From: Acidiferrobacteraceae bacterium | GTDB taxonomy: Bacteria; Pseudomonadota; Gammaproteobacteria; Arenicellales; UBA868 | Length of the DNA stretch: 44,151 bases | Assembly: GCA_002721105.1 (NCBI GenBank) | Contig: PBJL01000016.1 | Coordinates: forward strand, 34,858 to 79,008 | Direction of reading: 5' to 3' | In this document: positions 9,417 to 17,690 of the stretch, in pieces | Numbering within the stretch: the stretch's first letter is position 1 | Layout: each line of letters starts with the position of its first letter | The notes under the pieces: generated by a model | The model's database searches: none | The model's input: only the letters and a program-made list of their open reading frames with translations | Told to the model about the DNA's origin: nothing | Made by a program: the position numbers and the translations under genes

Positions 9417-10943
9417 ATGTCTGATGCTCGAAATATAGTCAAAATGCAAGGCATTACGAAGCATTTTGGCTTCACTGTCGCGAATAGCGAAGTTGATTTT
9501 GATTTGCGGAGTAGAGAAATCCATGTTTTGCTTGGGGAGAATGGCGCAGGAAAGACGACCTTGATGAATATACTATTTGGCCATATTCGTCAAGACAGAG
9601 GGTCAATTCAGCTAGACGGGAACGAGGTAAAAATTGACTCACCATTGCACGCCATTCAGCATGGGATTGGGATGGTCCATCAACATTTCACCTTGGTCCC
9701 TTCCTTTACTGTTGCAGAGAACGTGATGCTTGGCGTCAGAAAGGCTACCAATGTTAGTTTTCGAGCAGGGGACATTGAGAAGGAAGTTAATCGGAAAGCT
9801 GAGGAACTACATATGCCGATCGATGCAGCCACCGAAGTCCGAAGTCTTCCAACCGATCTTCAACAACGCGTTGAGATATTAAAAGCGTTGTATAGGGGAG
9901 CGCAAATTTTGATCATGGATGAACCGACTTCCTTGCTTGGGCCAAAACAGATTGAAAACTTGTTGATGATTCTTTCTAATTTAAGGGATTCCGGCCATTC
10001 TATTATTTTAGTGACGCATAAATTGGCGGAGGTCGTTGAAATTGCTGATCGGGTGACAGTGCTTAGGAAGGGTACAAGAGTCACTTCTATGGATAGAGGT
10101 TCTTTTGATGAGAAGTCACTGGCTCATGCTATGACAGGGCAAGAAAGAATCCAACTTCCTGAGCGAAGAAAAAATAATAATAAAAACGAGGTATTAGCGT
10201 TAGAAGTTCGAAATCTCCTTGTACATTCAACTATAGGCGACTTTAATTCCGTTGACGATTTGTCATTTCACGTAGCACCTGGCGAAATCCTTGGGATTGC
10301 TGGCGTTGAAGGGAATGGGCAGCGCGAGATAGTTGACTGCTTGTTCGGTTTAAAAACTCCGGATCAAGGGAATATTCTTATAGAAGAAAGAGATGTAACT
10401 GAATCAGCTCCGATAGTGCGCCGAAAGGCAGGCTTAGGCGCTATCCCGGAAGATCGTCAAGGACTTGGGCTTGTCTTAGACATGACTATTGGCGAAAACA
10501 TTGCTATGTCAAAAATTATTTCGGGTAAATATTCTCGAATAGGTCTAATTAAATGGGGTCAAGTTGCAAGTGATAGCGTCGAGCTACTAAAGGAATATGA
10601 TGTCAGACCTCCTGACCCTAGTGTTAAAACAAGTAGTTTGTCAGGCGGAAATCAACAAAAAATTGTATTGGCGCGTGAGATGTCAACACATCCATCCATT
10701 TTAGTGGCTGACAACCCTACCTGGGGACTTGATGTTGGCGCAATCGATTATGTTCATCAGCGAATTTTAGAATTAAGAGATAAGGGCGGCGCAGTGTTGT
10801 TACTTACTTTAGACTTAGAAGAATTGTTTAAACTATCCGACCGAGTTTTAGTGCTTTATCGAGGCAGAAAAACTTTGGAGGGTTTGGCGGCCGAAGTCAA
10901 AGGGGAGAAGCTAGCGTTGGCAATGGCTGGCGGCTCAAAATGA
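9417..10943 (+). CDS. BMP-type ABC importer ATPase with two nucleotide-binding domains
   Basis: The 508-residue protein contains two ABC domains, as in ribose/nucleoside importers such as RbsA, YufO and NupO. Domain 1 has an intact Walker A (GENGAGKTT) and Walker B (ILIMDEPTS), but a poor signature (SLPTDLQQR). Domain 2 has a degenerate Walker A (GVEGNGQ) and an intact LSGGNQQ. Such complementary degeneration is common in this family and leaves one composite active site. With the permeases at 12086 and 13128 and the binding protein at 14221 it makes a complete importer. Known relatives move nucleosides, purine bases or autoinducer-2. Confidence 0.93.
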   Translation: MSDARNIVKMQGITKHFGFTVANSEVDFDLRSREIHVLLGENGAGKTTLMNILFGHIRQDRGSIQLDGNEVKIDSPLHAIQHGIGMVHQHFTLVPSFTVAENVMLGVRKATNVSFRAGDIEKEVNRKAEELHMPIDAATEVRSLPTDLQQRVEILKALYRGAQILIMDEPTSLLGPKQIENLLMILSNLRDSGHSIILVTHKLAEVVEIADRVTVLRKGTRVTSMDRGSFDEKSLAHAMTGQERIQLPERRKNNNKNEVLALEVRNLLVHSTIGDFNSVDDLSFHVAPGEILGIAGVEGNGQREIVDCLFGLKTPDQGNILIEERDVTESAPIVRRKAGLGAIPEDRQGLGLVLDMTIGENIAMSKIISGKYSRIGLIKWGQVASDSVELLKEYDVRPPDPSVKTSSLSGGNQQKIVLAREMSTHPSILVADNPTWGLDVGAIDYVHQRILELRDKGGAVLLLTLDLEELFKLSDRVLVLYRGRKTLEGLAAEVKGEKLALAMAGGSK

Positions 10944-11012
10944 ACTGCAACATAGCCTGTCTAAATGGCATGTTGTGTTTCAATGCACATGTTTTTTGTG
11001 GAGAAAAAAAAT

Positions 11013-12017
11013 ATGACTAATTCAGATGGGGCAATTGACATTCATGCCCATTTTTATCCAGAAAGTTATCTTCGTCTTTTAGAAAAGCATGGGGCAGCCC
11101 ATTCAGCGGGTTGCGACATGTCGAATCCCGAGGGAGTTATTATCAAAGCAGGACCTCAATTGATACCCCCACTGGAATGGAGGTTTGTTGACCTTGATCT
11201 GCGAGTAGAAGAAATGAACGATATTGGTGTTGGAGTGCATGCATTGTCACTTACTATCCCAATGGTGGGATTTGCGGACGGTACGTTTGCGCTTCAATTA
11301 TCGGAAGCGTACAACGACGCCTGTGTTGACGCACATGAAAAGTATCCAGACCGTTTAGTTGGATTTGCTACTTTGCCATGGCATGAGCCCGCTCTCGCTT
11401 GCCAAGAGCTTGATCGAATCGCTAAATTTAAAGGTATAAAAGGAGTTTACTCGGCTACTCGCGTGGGAGAGCGAGATTTAGATCACGAGGCATTTTTTCC
11501 AATTTATGAACGACTTGAGGATTATGAGCTCCCTTTATTTTTGCATCCTGTACAGGTGGTAGATCCAGAGCGCCTGGCCCCGTATTATTTAAAGAACTTA
11601 CTTGGCAATCCCTTTGAATCTGCGATTGCAGCCGCTAGTTTTATTTTTGGTGGTGTATTGGATCGATTCAAAAAGCTAAACATCTGTTTGCCCCATGCTG
11701 GAGGAGCTTTTCCATATTTAGTCGGCAGATTAGATCATGGGTCTAGAGTGAGGCCTGAACTAGCACATCGCGACCAACACCCATTTGATTATCTTAGAAG
11801 GTTCCATTACGACACAATTACCCACTCGAAGGAAGCGCTTGCATATTTAATTCGCATAGTGGGCGCCGACCGCGTTATGTTGGGCAGTGATTACTGTTTT
11901 GATATGGGTTATGAGCATCCGGTTGAAATCGTCACAGCACAGACAGAACTTGAAGAGAAAGAGAAGATTAATATTTTAGGCGGTAATGCAAGAAGCCTGT
12001 TAAATCTTTCTGACTAA
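11013..12017 (+). CDS. Amidohydrolase-2 family hydrolase/decarboxylase (ACMSD-like)
   Basis: The 334-residue product has the metal-binding pattern of the ACMSD/amidohydrolase-2 family (PF04909): DIHAHF at the N-terminus, LFLHPVQ near the middle, LPHAGGAFPYLVGRLDHG, and the C-terminal GSDYCFDMGY aspartate. Family members are nonoxidative decarboxylases or hydrolases of aromatic and heterocyclic acids. The ATG at 11013 (GTGGAG just upstream) fits family length and the usual start just before DIHAH better than the upstream ATG at 10965, which would add 16 unrelated residues. The gene interrupts the transporter set, lying between the ATPase and the first permease. Confidence 0.85.
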   Translation: MTNSDGAIDIHAHFYPESYLRLLEKHGAAHSAGCDMSNPEGVIIKAGPQLIPPLEWRFVDLDLRVEEMNDIGVGVHALSLTIPMVGFADGTFALQLSEAYNDACVDAHEKYPDRLVGFATLPWHEPALACQELDRIAKFKGIKGVYSATRVGERDLDHEAFFPIYERLEDYELPLFLHPVQVVDPERLAPYYLKNLLGNPFESAIAAASFIFGGVLDRFKKLNICLPHAGGAFPYLVGRLDHGSRVRPELAHRDQHPFDYLRRFHYDTITHSKEALAYLIRIVGADRVMLGSDYCFDMGYEHPVEIVTAQTELEEKEKINILGGNARSLLNLSD

Positions 12018-12085
12018 TAACATAATGACTTGTAGATCTTTTGATTACACCCTTGGATTAAGGTTTTTTTTGTACCGTTTGGAGA

Positions 12086-13138
12086 GTGAGTTTGGCATTT
12101 AAGGAATTGGCTTCAGGGGATTCAGTTTGGGTTCGATCCATCTTGGCTTTGATCGGTACATTGATTGCCATGGCAGTACTTGTATTAGCGTTGGGAGCTA
12201 ACCCTTTTATCGTAGGAAAAACTATAGTGCTAGGTTCTCTTGGGAATAAATGGGTTTTAGCTCAAACGATTACTGTTTCTGGCATTCTAATACTTACCGC
12301 GTTGGCGGCGTCTATTCCTTTTTCAGCTAGATTATGGAACATTGGTGGTGAAGGGCAGATGACAGTAGGGGCGATCGCTGCAGCTGTCATCGGTTTATTG
12401 GTGCCCGAGCAATGGCCAGCATGGCTCGCAATCTCTATGGTCATGTTTCTTGCAATGACAAGTGGCGCAGTCTGGGCGGTAATTCCTGGATGGTTAAAGG
12501 CTAATTTTGATGCAAGTGAGATTGTTACCACGTTAATGTTAAATTTTGTCGCTATGGCATTAGCTGCCTGGGTTATATTTCATGTGTTTCCAGCCGGTTT
12601 TGTTCAACGAACAAAAACAATTTTGCTGACTGCAAAACTGCCCCGACCTTTCGAAGGATGGTTTGTTGATATCGGAATTTTCTTTTCGGTACTTGCCGCG
12701 CTGATAATTTGGGTTGTTATCAGTAAAACAAGATTGGGCTTTTCAATCCGATTGATTGGCGCTAATAGTAGAGCCTCCAAACTTGCCGGAATAAAAACTA
12801 ATAGCATTACTATTTGGACATTTCTATTAGCAGGCGCTATGGCTGGCTTGGCAGGCGCCATAATAGTTCAAGGCCGAGATCATGCCCTTTTACAAGATTT
12901 TTCGGCGAATTTTGGTTATATTGGAATTGGTGTTGCCTTGGTAGCGAGATTAAATCCAATTGCGATTCTTGGGTCGGCTGTGGTGTTCGCGATATTACGA
13001 GTCGGATCAAATAGTCTACAGGCTGGTGCAGGCTTATCTCCTGCGGTTGGAGAAATCATTGTTGCTACCTTTGTTGTCTTACTTATGCTGACCGGTGTAA
13101 TAAGATTTCAGTATCCGGAAAATCCTGATGCTCACTGA
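12086..13138 (+). CDS. BMP-type ABC importer permease 1 (BPD_transp_2)
   Basis: The hydrophobic protein of about 350 residues has around 8-10 membrane segments and the PF02653 motifs NIGGEGQM and LAGIKTN, the pattern of nucleoside importer permeases such as YufP/NupP. GGAGA at 12081-12085 directly abuts the GTG at 12086, so the in-frame TTG at 12092 (seven bases from GGAG) may be the true start. The end overlaps the second permease by 11 bases. It would form the inner-membrane channel with the product of 13128. Confidence 0.9.
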   Translation: MSLAFKELASGDSVWVRSILALIGTLIAMAVLVLALGANPFIVGKTIVLGSLGNKWVLAQTITVSGILILTALAASIPFSARLWNIGGEGQMTVGAIAAAVIGLLVPEQWPAWLAISMVMFLAMTSGAVWAVIPGWLKANFDASEIVTTLMLNFVAMALAAWVIFHVFPAGFVQRTKTILLTAKLPRPFEGWFVDIGIFFSVLAALIIWVVISKTRLGFSIRLIGANSRASKLAGIKTNSITIWTFLLAGAMAGLAGAIIVQGRDHALLQDFSANFGYIGIGVALVARLNPIAILGSAVVFAILRVGSNSLQAGAGLSPAVGEIIVATFVVLLMLTGVIRFQYPENPDAH

Positions 13139-14051
13139 AGCAATATTTATCGCATTTTTTGTTATCGGAATTCAACTTGCTGTGCCTCTTCTTTTAGCTG
13201 CGCTCGGTGAGCTCGTTCAAGAAAAATCCGGAGTTCTGAATATTGGCATCGAAGGTGTTATGCTGATAGGCGCGTTCACCACTGCATTTGTAGGAATTGA
13301 AACAGGCAATCCTTATCTTGCTTTGCTCGCAGGTGGGTTTATCGGAATCGCATGCGGCATTGTTTTATCTTTTTTATATGTTTATCGCGGCACTGACCAA
13401 ATTGTCACCGGTCTTATGTTCAATATTTTTGCGTTTGGACTTACAGGAACACTGCACGGTTTATTCTTGGGAGGGCAAGTCGGACCAACTCTTCCTGCAA
13501 CACAGATTCCGGTCATATCTGACCTTCGATGGTTAGGCCCAATTATCGACCAGCAAAATATGATGTTTTATTTGGGATTAATGTTTATGTTTTTTGTTTA
13601 TTGGGCAATGCAGAGGACTTGGTGGGGCCTTTATGCGAGAACTGCTGGAGAGAGGCCCTTGGCTGCTGAATCTGGAGGACTGAATGTATTACGACTAAGA
13701 TATCCCGCTGTTATCGTGGGATCGATATTGTCCTCTCTGGGCGGTGCCGCTTTGGTGCTAGGTACATCTGGTGGATTTGTTCCTGGCATGACAGCAGGTC
13801 GCGGGTTTATAGCGCTTGGAGTTGTTGTGCTTGCCAGATGGAAGCCTATGTTAGTCCTAATATTCGCCTTTGCTTTTGGATTAACTCAAGGACTCCAATT
13901 TTTAGGTGGACGGTTAGATACTTTGTCAGGCATTCCTCCGCAATTCTGGACGGCACTCCCGTATGTAATGACCGTGGTCGCAGTTGTTTTTGCGCCAGGC
14001 TCAACTTATCCTGCGGCAGTAGGCATTCCTTACAAGAGAGCCGGACGTTAG
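13128..14051 (+). CDS. BMP-type ABC importer permease 2 (BPD_transp_2)
   Basis: The 307-residue membrane protein has the PF02653 pattern of the second permease (YufQ/NupQ type): LGELVQEKSGVLNIGIEGVM at the N-terminus and a late glycine-rich segment (GMTAGRGFIALGVVVLARWKP). It overlaps the upstream permease gene, which indicates coupled translation and a heterodimeric channel. The gene is followed by a 169-base spacer with a palindrome and a promoter-like sequence before the binding-protein gene. Confidence 0.9.
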   Translation: MLTEAIFIAFFVIGIQLAVPLLLAALGELVQEKSGVLNIGIEGVMLIGAFTTAFVGIETGNPYLALLAGGFIGIACGIVLSFLYVYRGTDQIVTGLMFNIFAFGLTGTLHGLFLGGQVGPTLPATQIPVISDLRWLGPIIDQQNMMFYLGLMFMFFVYWAMQRTWWGLYARTAGERPLAAESGGLNVLRLRYPAVIVGSILSSLGGAALVLGTSGGFVPGMTAGRGFIALGVVVLARWKPMLVLIFAFAFGLTQGLQFLGGRLDTLSGIPPQFWTALPYVMTVVAVVFAPGSTYPAAVGIPYKRAGR

Positions 14052-14114
14052 TTTTTCCATTGACTGTAGATATTCAGCCTAATTGCAATATGGTTGGTTC
14101 TATTTTTATCATAC

Positions 14115-14132
14115 TGTCAAAAAAAATTGACA
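14115..14132. promoter_or_regulatory. Palindrome TGTCAA-N6-TTGACA, possible operator
   Basis: A perfect six-base inverted repeat (TGTCAA at 14115-14120, TTGACA at 14127-14132) with a six-A spacer lies in the gap before the binding-protein gene, just upstream of a promoter-like sequence. The geometry resembles dimeric regulator sites (TyrR-type boxes are TGTAAA-N6-TTTACA). No regulator gene is in the window, so the link is untested. Confidence 0.35.
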
Positions 14133-14141
14133 ATATGTTGT

Positions 14142-14171
14142 TTGTTAAGTGACACTAAGCGCAGTTATAAA
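14142..14171 (+). promoter_or_regulatory. Candidate promoter of the BMP binding-protein gene
   Basis: TTGTTA (14142-14147) and TATAAA (14166-14171) are spaced by 18 bases, giving a plausible sigma70 promoter with a leader of about 40 bases ending in a good ribosome binding site (GGGGG at 14208-14212). An internal promoter here would let the binding protein be made in excess over the permeases, as is common for importers. Confidence 0.35.
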
Positions 14172-14220
14172 AAACTTCATAAACGTTAACATAATTAAAT
14201 GATAGAAGGGGGATAGATGT

Positions 14221-15342
14221 ATGAGCTTTTTAAGGATTTTGTTATACAAAACTAAGATTACAGTTACATCGGTTGTTGCATTAGGATTATTGGTTTCATT
14301 TTTCCCGTTAGCAGCGAGCGCTGATGCATATCGAGTTGCTTTAATTTATCCTGGAACTGCGACGGATCTTTCATGGTCAAATGCTTGGTTTGATGGAGCA
14401 GAACTTGCCATGGCAGGGAATAGTGACATCCACGTTGAGTCTGTAGAACTGCTAAATGACCCCGCTTCTGTTCTTCAGCAAGGAGCTGCTTTTGCATCCC
14501 AAGGATATGATATGGTTCTTATTGCCCATGGTGCGATGGTGGATCCCGCAATTACCCTAGCTCAGCAATTCCCAAGCGTTCAATTTTGTTTAGCGCCACA
14601 TCATCCCGGTGATGCAACGGGCCCACCCAATCAACCAAAGAATCTGTGTTGGATTGATGTTGCCCAACACAACGCAAATTTTCTGGCAGGCGCGTTAGCC
14701 GCACTGGTAACCCAAACAGGGCATGTAGGCTCTTTAAATGGATTTGCTTTTCCAGCACTGACTCGACAAGCTGAGGGATTTCATCTCGGAGCTAGATGCG
14801 TAAATCCAAATATACAGTTTTCTCAGCAGTACATAAATACTTGGACTGACACTGGTATATCGAAAGCCGCTGCGTTGGCAGTGTATGCCGCAGGTGCTGA
14901 TGTGATTATGGCACCAACCGACTCTGCAGTACTTGGAATCGTACAGGCTGCTAAGGAAGCGCGTGGCCAAGGTAGGGGTGATGTATGGGTGATTCCGTCA
15001 TACTATGAGAGTCAATCATTAGGACCGAATGTTGTTTTAACATCGGCAATTCACGGACTGACATTTGCTTCTAAAAGCGCAATCGAGGCTGGAGCTGCTG
15101 GCGGCATTCCAGACGCTGGATTTTTAGACTTTGATGCGACAAATAATCCAGAAATTTCGGCTCCTGTATATAGCAATATCAAGGCATTACTTACAGCAGA
15201 TCAACTTGCAACATATGATGATATCGTCCGGAAAGTTCGCTCTGGTGAAATTATTATTCCTGATGAAACAACAGGCGACATCACCATAGGCGCTATTGAT
15301 TCAGGTGGAAGCGTAGATTTAAGTGCTATTGGCTGTTCTTAG
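14221..15342 (+). CDS. BMP-family periplasmic substrate-binding protein
   Basis: The 373-residue protein begins with a basic and hydrophobic signal peptide that ends near AASA-DAYRVA (residues 33-36); there is no lipobox, so a soluble periplasmic protein is expected. The mature part matches the BMP/PnrA-like fold (PF02608): RVALIYPG at the start, a repeated Rossmann pattern, and GADVIMAPTDS in the second lobe. It completes the importer with 9417, 12086 and 13128. Known BMP proteins bind nucleosides or other small molecules, so a nitrogen heterocycle is a reasonable ligand guess. Confidence 0.9.
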   Translation: MSFLRILLYKTKITVTSVVALGLLVSFFPLAASADAYRVALIYPGTATDLSWSNAWFDGAELAMAGNSDIHVESVELLNDPASVLQQGAAFASQGYDMVLIAHGAMVDPAITLAQQFPSVQFCLAPHHPGDATGPPNQPKNLCWIDVAQHNANFLAGALAALVTQTGHVGSLNGFAFPALTRQAEGFHLGARCVNPNIQFSQQYINTWTDTGISKAAALAVYAAGADVIMAPTDSAVLGIVQAAKEARGQGRGDVWVIPSYYESQSLGPNVVLTSAIHGLTFASKSAIEAGAAGGIPDAGFLDFDATNNPEISAPVYSNIKALLTADQLATYDDIVRKVRSGEIIIPDETTGDITIGAIDSGGSVDLSAIGCS

Positions 15343-15389
15343 TACTTAATTTATTAGGACTTACCTAAACAGCGGGGAGAATAAATCTT

Positions 15390-16178
15390 ATGAAAACGCC
15401 GATGTATTGTTATATCGAAGGTCAAAAAAAAATGGACCTCCCCGCTGGTGTCCCCACTTTTAATGACGCTTTCGAGAAATGGTTAGACCCGAATCGAACA
15501 GCCGTAATTGAAATTGATATGCATCGGGGACACGTTGGGCCTGATGATCGATTGACGCTTGCAACACCTAGGGCTAGAGCAAGAATACCGGCCCATAATC
15601 GATTTCAGGCTGAATGTCGTACTTTAGGTATCCCGGTAATACATGTCCAGCACTGGCAACGCCATGGCGGTATTGATGATCTCAACACCCTCAAGCGAAA
15701 TCGAATGGCGAACTGGCGTGTTCTCTATTATCTATACGTAGAAGATAATGATTTGATGGACGAGCATTCCTGGGAGGGAACCAAATGGTTAGATCTTATG
15801 ACAGAAGAGGTGGAGGGCGACTATTACGTCCGCACTAAGAAAAGGCTTTCCAGTTTTGTCCCAACGGATTTGGAGTTCCTGCTCCGTAACCTTGATGTTG
15901 ATAATGTAATTCTAACTGGAGTTATGACAGATGCCTGTGTTTTATCTACCGCGTTTGACGCCGCCAATCGAGATTTCAGAGTAATCATCGCTAGGGATGT
16001 CGTCGGTGGATATTCTGAAGACGCTGAGAACTCGGCATTAAAGATTGTATCTCTGCATTTAGGTTTGGTTGTTGATTCGCCAGCACTGCTTGCGGAATAT
16101 TATGCTAGAAAAGGAAAAACCCTTCCATCAGATTTAGTTGGAATTACGGACATCGCTGATGTTGCCGGGTTTCTATAA
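15390..16178 (+). CDS. Isochorismatase-fold cysteine hydrolase (probable amidase)
   Basis: The 262-residue protein has the catalytic triad of the cysteine hydrolase branch: Asp43 (AVIEIDMHRG), Lys150 (TKKRLSSF) and the nucleophile Cys183 in GVMTDACVL with the cis-peptide context. N-carbamoylsarcosine amidase, maleamate amidase (NicF), ureidoacrylate amidase (RutB) and biuret hydrolase share this arrangement, and all release ammonia from ring-opening products of N-heterocycles. That fits the surrounding genes. The N-terminal 35 residues before the core are longer than in most relatives. Exact substrate not deducible. Confidence 0.87.
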   Translation: MKTPMYCYIEGQKKMDLPAGVPTFNDAFEKWLDPNRTAVIEIDMHRGHVGPDDRLTLATPRARARIPAHNRFQAECRTLGIPVIHVQHWQRHGGIDDLNTLKRNRMANWRVLYYLYVEDNDLMDEHSWEGTKWLDLMTEEVEGDYYVRTKKRLSSFVPTDLEFLLRNLDVDNVILTGVMTDACVLSTAFDAANRDFRVIIARDVVGGYSEDAENSALKIVSLHLGLVVDSPALLAEYYARKGKTLPSDLVGITDIADVAGFL

Positions 16179-16301
16179 GTAAACCAGAAGACCGGAAAAA
16201 ATTTTTTCGAAAAACGCATGATCAGTCAAATTAAGGCTGAGGATTATTGCGAGTTATTTTGTGCCGATAAACTTATAAAAATAGAATAAGGATGTGAAAC
16301 A

Positions 16302-17660
16302 ATGAAAGTCAATGAAAAGACAGAAATCTGGCCTGGAGATATACCCAATCCAAAGATGCCGTACGCGCCAGCAGTGAAAGCAGGCAACTGGGTTTTTGTT
16401 GCGGGTCAGCTCGCTTCTGATTTTAAGACCGGCGTTGCTCCCGAAGCACGGGTAAATCCTGGGCTACCATTCAATGAGCACCCTTTAACTCTGCAGTCCC
16501 GATACATAATGGAAAATATTGGCAAAACTCTAGAAGCAGCTGGCTCTTCTTATGCTGATGCAATGCGTATTTTTCAATGGTTCACAGCTCCACCTGATTG
16601 GCAGCAGGGCACTTCTTGGTCTGGTGTCAACATCACTCGTTATTTGGAAGAAAGAAACAAATATATTTTTGACAAAAGACCCGCAAGCACTGGAATGGGT
16701 ATCCGAGAGCTGCTAGTAAAAGACACCATAATTGAGGTGAATTTAATCGCGATAATCCCAGAAGAAGGGCAGACCAAAGAAGCTATCTCTTGTCCTGACA
16801 TACCTAAACCTCTTGCGGGTTATTCAGAGGCGGTACGAACTGGCGACTGGGTCTTTTTTTCCGGCGAGCTATCAACTGATTGGCAGGGAGATTATGGTCG
16901 AACTGAGCGTTATGGTGAGGATTCTTCTGTTGCGTTAGATGCAAGAACAAATCCGAATTTTTGGTATGACATTCCAATTCGACGACAGACTGAGTACCAA
17001 TTAAAAAAATTGCAATTAATCGCAGAGTCCGCAGGTACGTCGCTAGAGAAAATGGTCAAAGCAGCTGTTTATATCCCCGACCCCCAAGATTTTATTGGTT
17101 TTGAAGAGGTGTGGAAATATTGGTTCCCAAATGATCCACCGGCTCGGTGCGTGGTTCCATACATGGGGTTAGGCGGCAGTGGATGTCGCGTTGAAATTGC
17201 TCCCAAGTGCTTATCAGGTGATTCTAAACTTGTTAAGGAGACGATTGAGACAAGTGATGCACCCGAGCCTCTTACACATGAACCGCAAGCAATAAGAGCG
17301 GGGGATTTTCTATTTCTTTCAGGACAAATGGCGGCAGATGAAAAAGGAGTAGCTAAAGAGGGTTTACGGGAGCCAGGATTTCCTTATTACGGGAATCCAG
17401 GAAGGATGCAGATGGAATACCTCATGAGAAATGTTGCAGCAATATGCGAAGAGGCGGGCACGAGTGTTGAAAACGTGTGTAATAGAATATGTTTTCACGA
17501 TGACTTTAACAACTACTTTCAAGAATCTATTGATGCATATTTCGAGTTTCTTCCAGAGGGAAAGCGTGCTGCTAGCACGACATTAGCCATCGGAGGTCCA
17601 TTGTTAGTTCCAGGATGCCATTTTTTGTTAGATATGATCGCGTATGTGCCTCCGAAGTGA
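16302..17660 (+). CDS. Triple RidA-domain fusion protein, asymmetric (one conserved active-site Arg)
   Basis: The 452-residue protein is three RidA/YjgF (PF01042) domains in tandem: about residues 15-152, 165-300 and 318-450, each beginning with a 'P-x-P...A-V-K-A-G-D/N-W-V-F-x-S/A-G' block. RidA proteins hydrolyse enamines/imines and normally assemble as homotrimers with active sites at the interfaces. Here the trimer appears to be encoded in one chain. The substrate-binding arginine is present only in domain 2 (Arg282, PPARCVV); the same position is Ser129 in domain 1 and Ser425 in domain 3. A good AAGGATG-type site precedes the start. The CocE-type hydrolase gene follows after 30 bases. 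Confidence 0.85.
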   Translation: MKVNEKTEIWPGDIPNPKMPYAPAVKAGNWVFVAGQLASDFKTGVAPEARVNPGLPFNEHPLTLQSRYIMENIGKTLEAAGSSYADAMRIFQWFTAPPDWQQGTSWSGVNITRYLEERNKYIFDKRPASTGMGIRELLVKDTIIEVNLIAIIPEEGQTKEAISCPDIPKPLAGYSEAVRTGDWVFFSGELSTDWQGDYGRTERYGEDSSVALDARTNPNFWYDIPIRRQTEYQLKKLQLIAESAGTSLEKMVKAAVYIPDPQDFIGFEEVWKYWFPNDPPARCVVPYMGLGGSGCRVEIAPKCLSGDSKLVKETIETSDAPEPLTHEPQAIRAGDFLFLSGQMAADEKGVAKEGLREPGFPYYGNPGRMQMEYLMRNVAAICEEAGTSVENVCNRICFHDDFNNYFQESIDAYFEFLPEGKRAASTTLAIGGPLLVPGCHFLLDMIAYVPPK

Positions 17661-17690
17661 GAATTAGAATAGCTGAAACGGCAGCAAAAC

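Noticed and set aside
12051..12071. Terminator-like CCTT-N5-AAGG followed by eight T
   Set aside because: The stem is only four pairs with a mismatch beyond it, and it lies inside what should be one operon; too weak to call.
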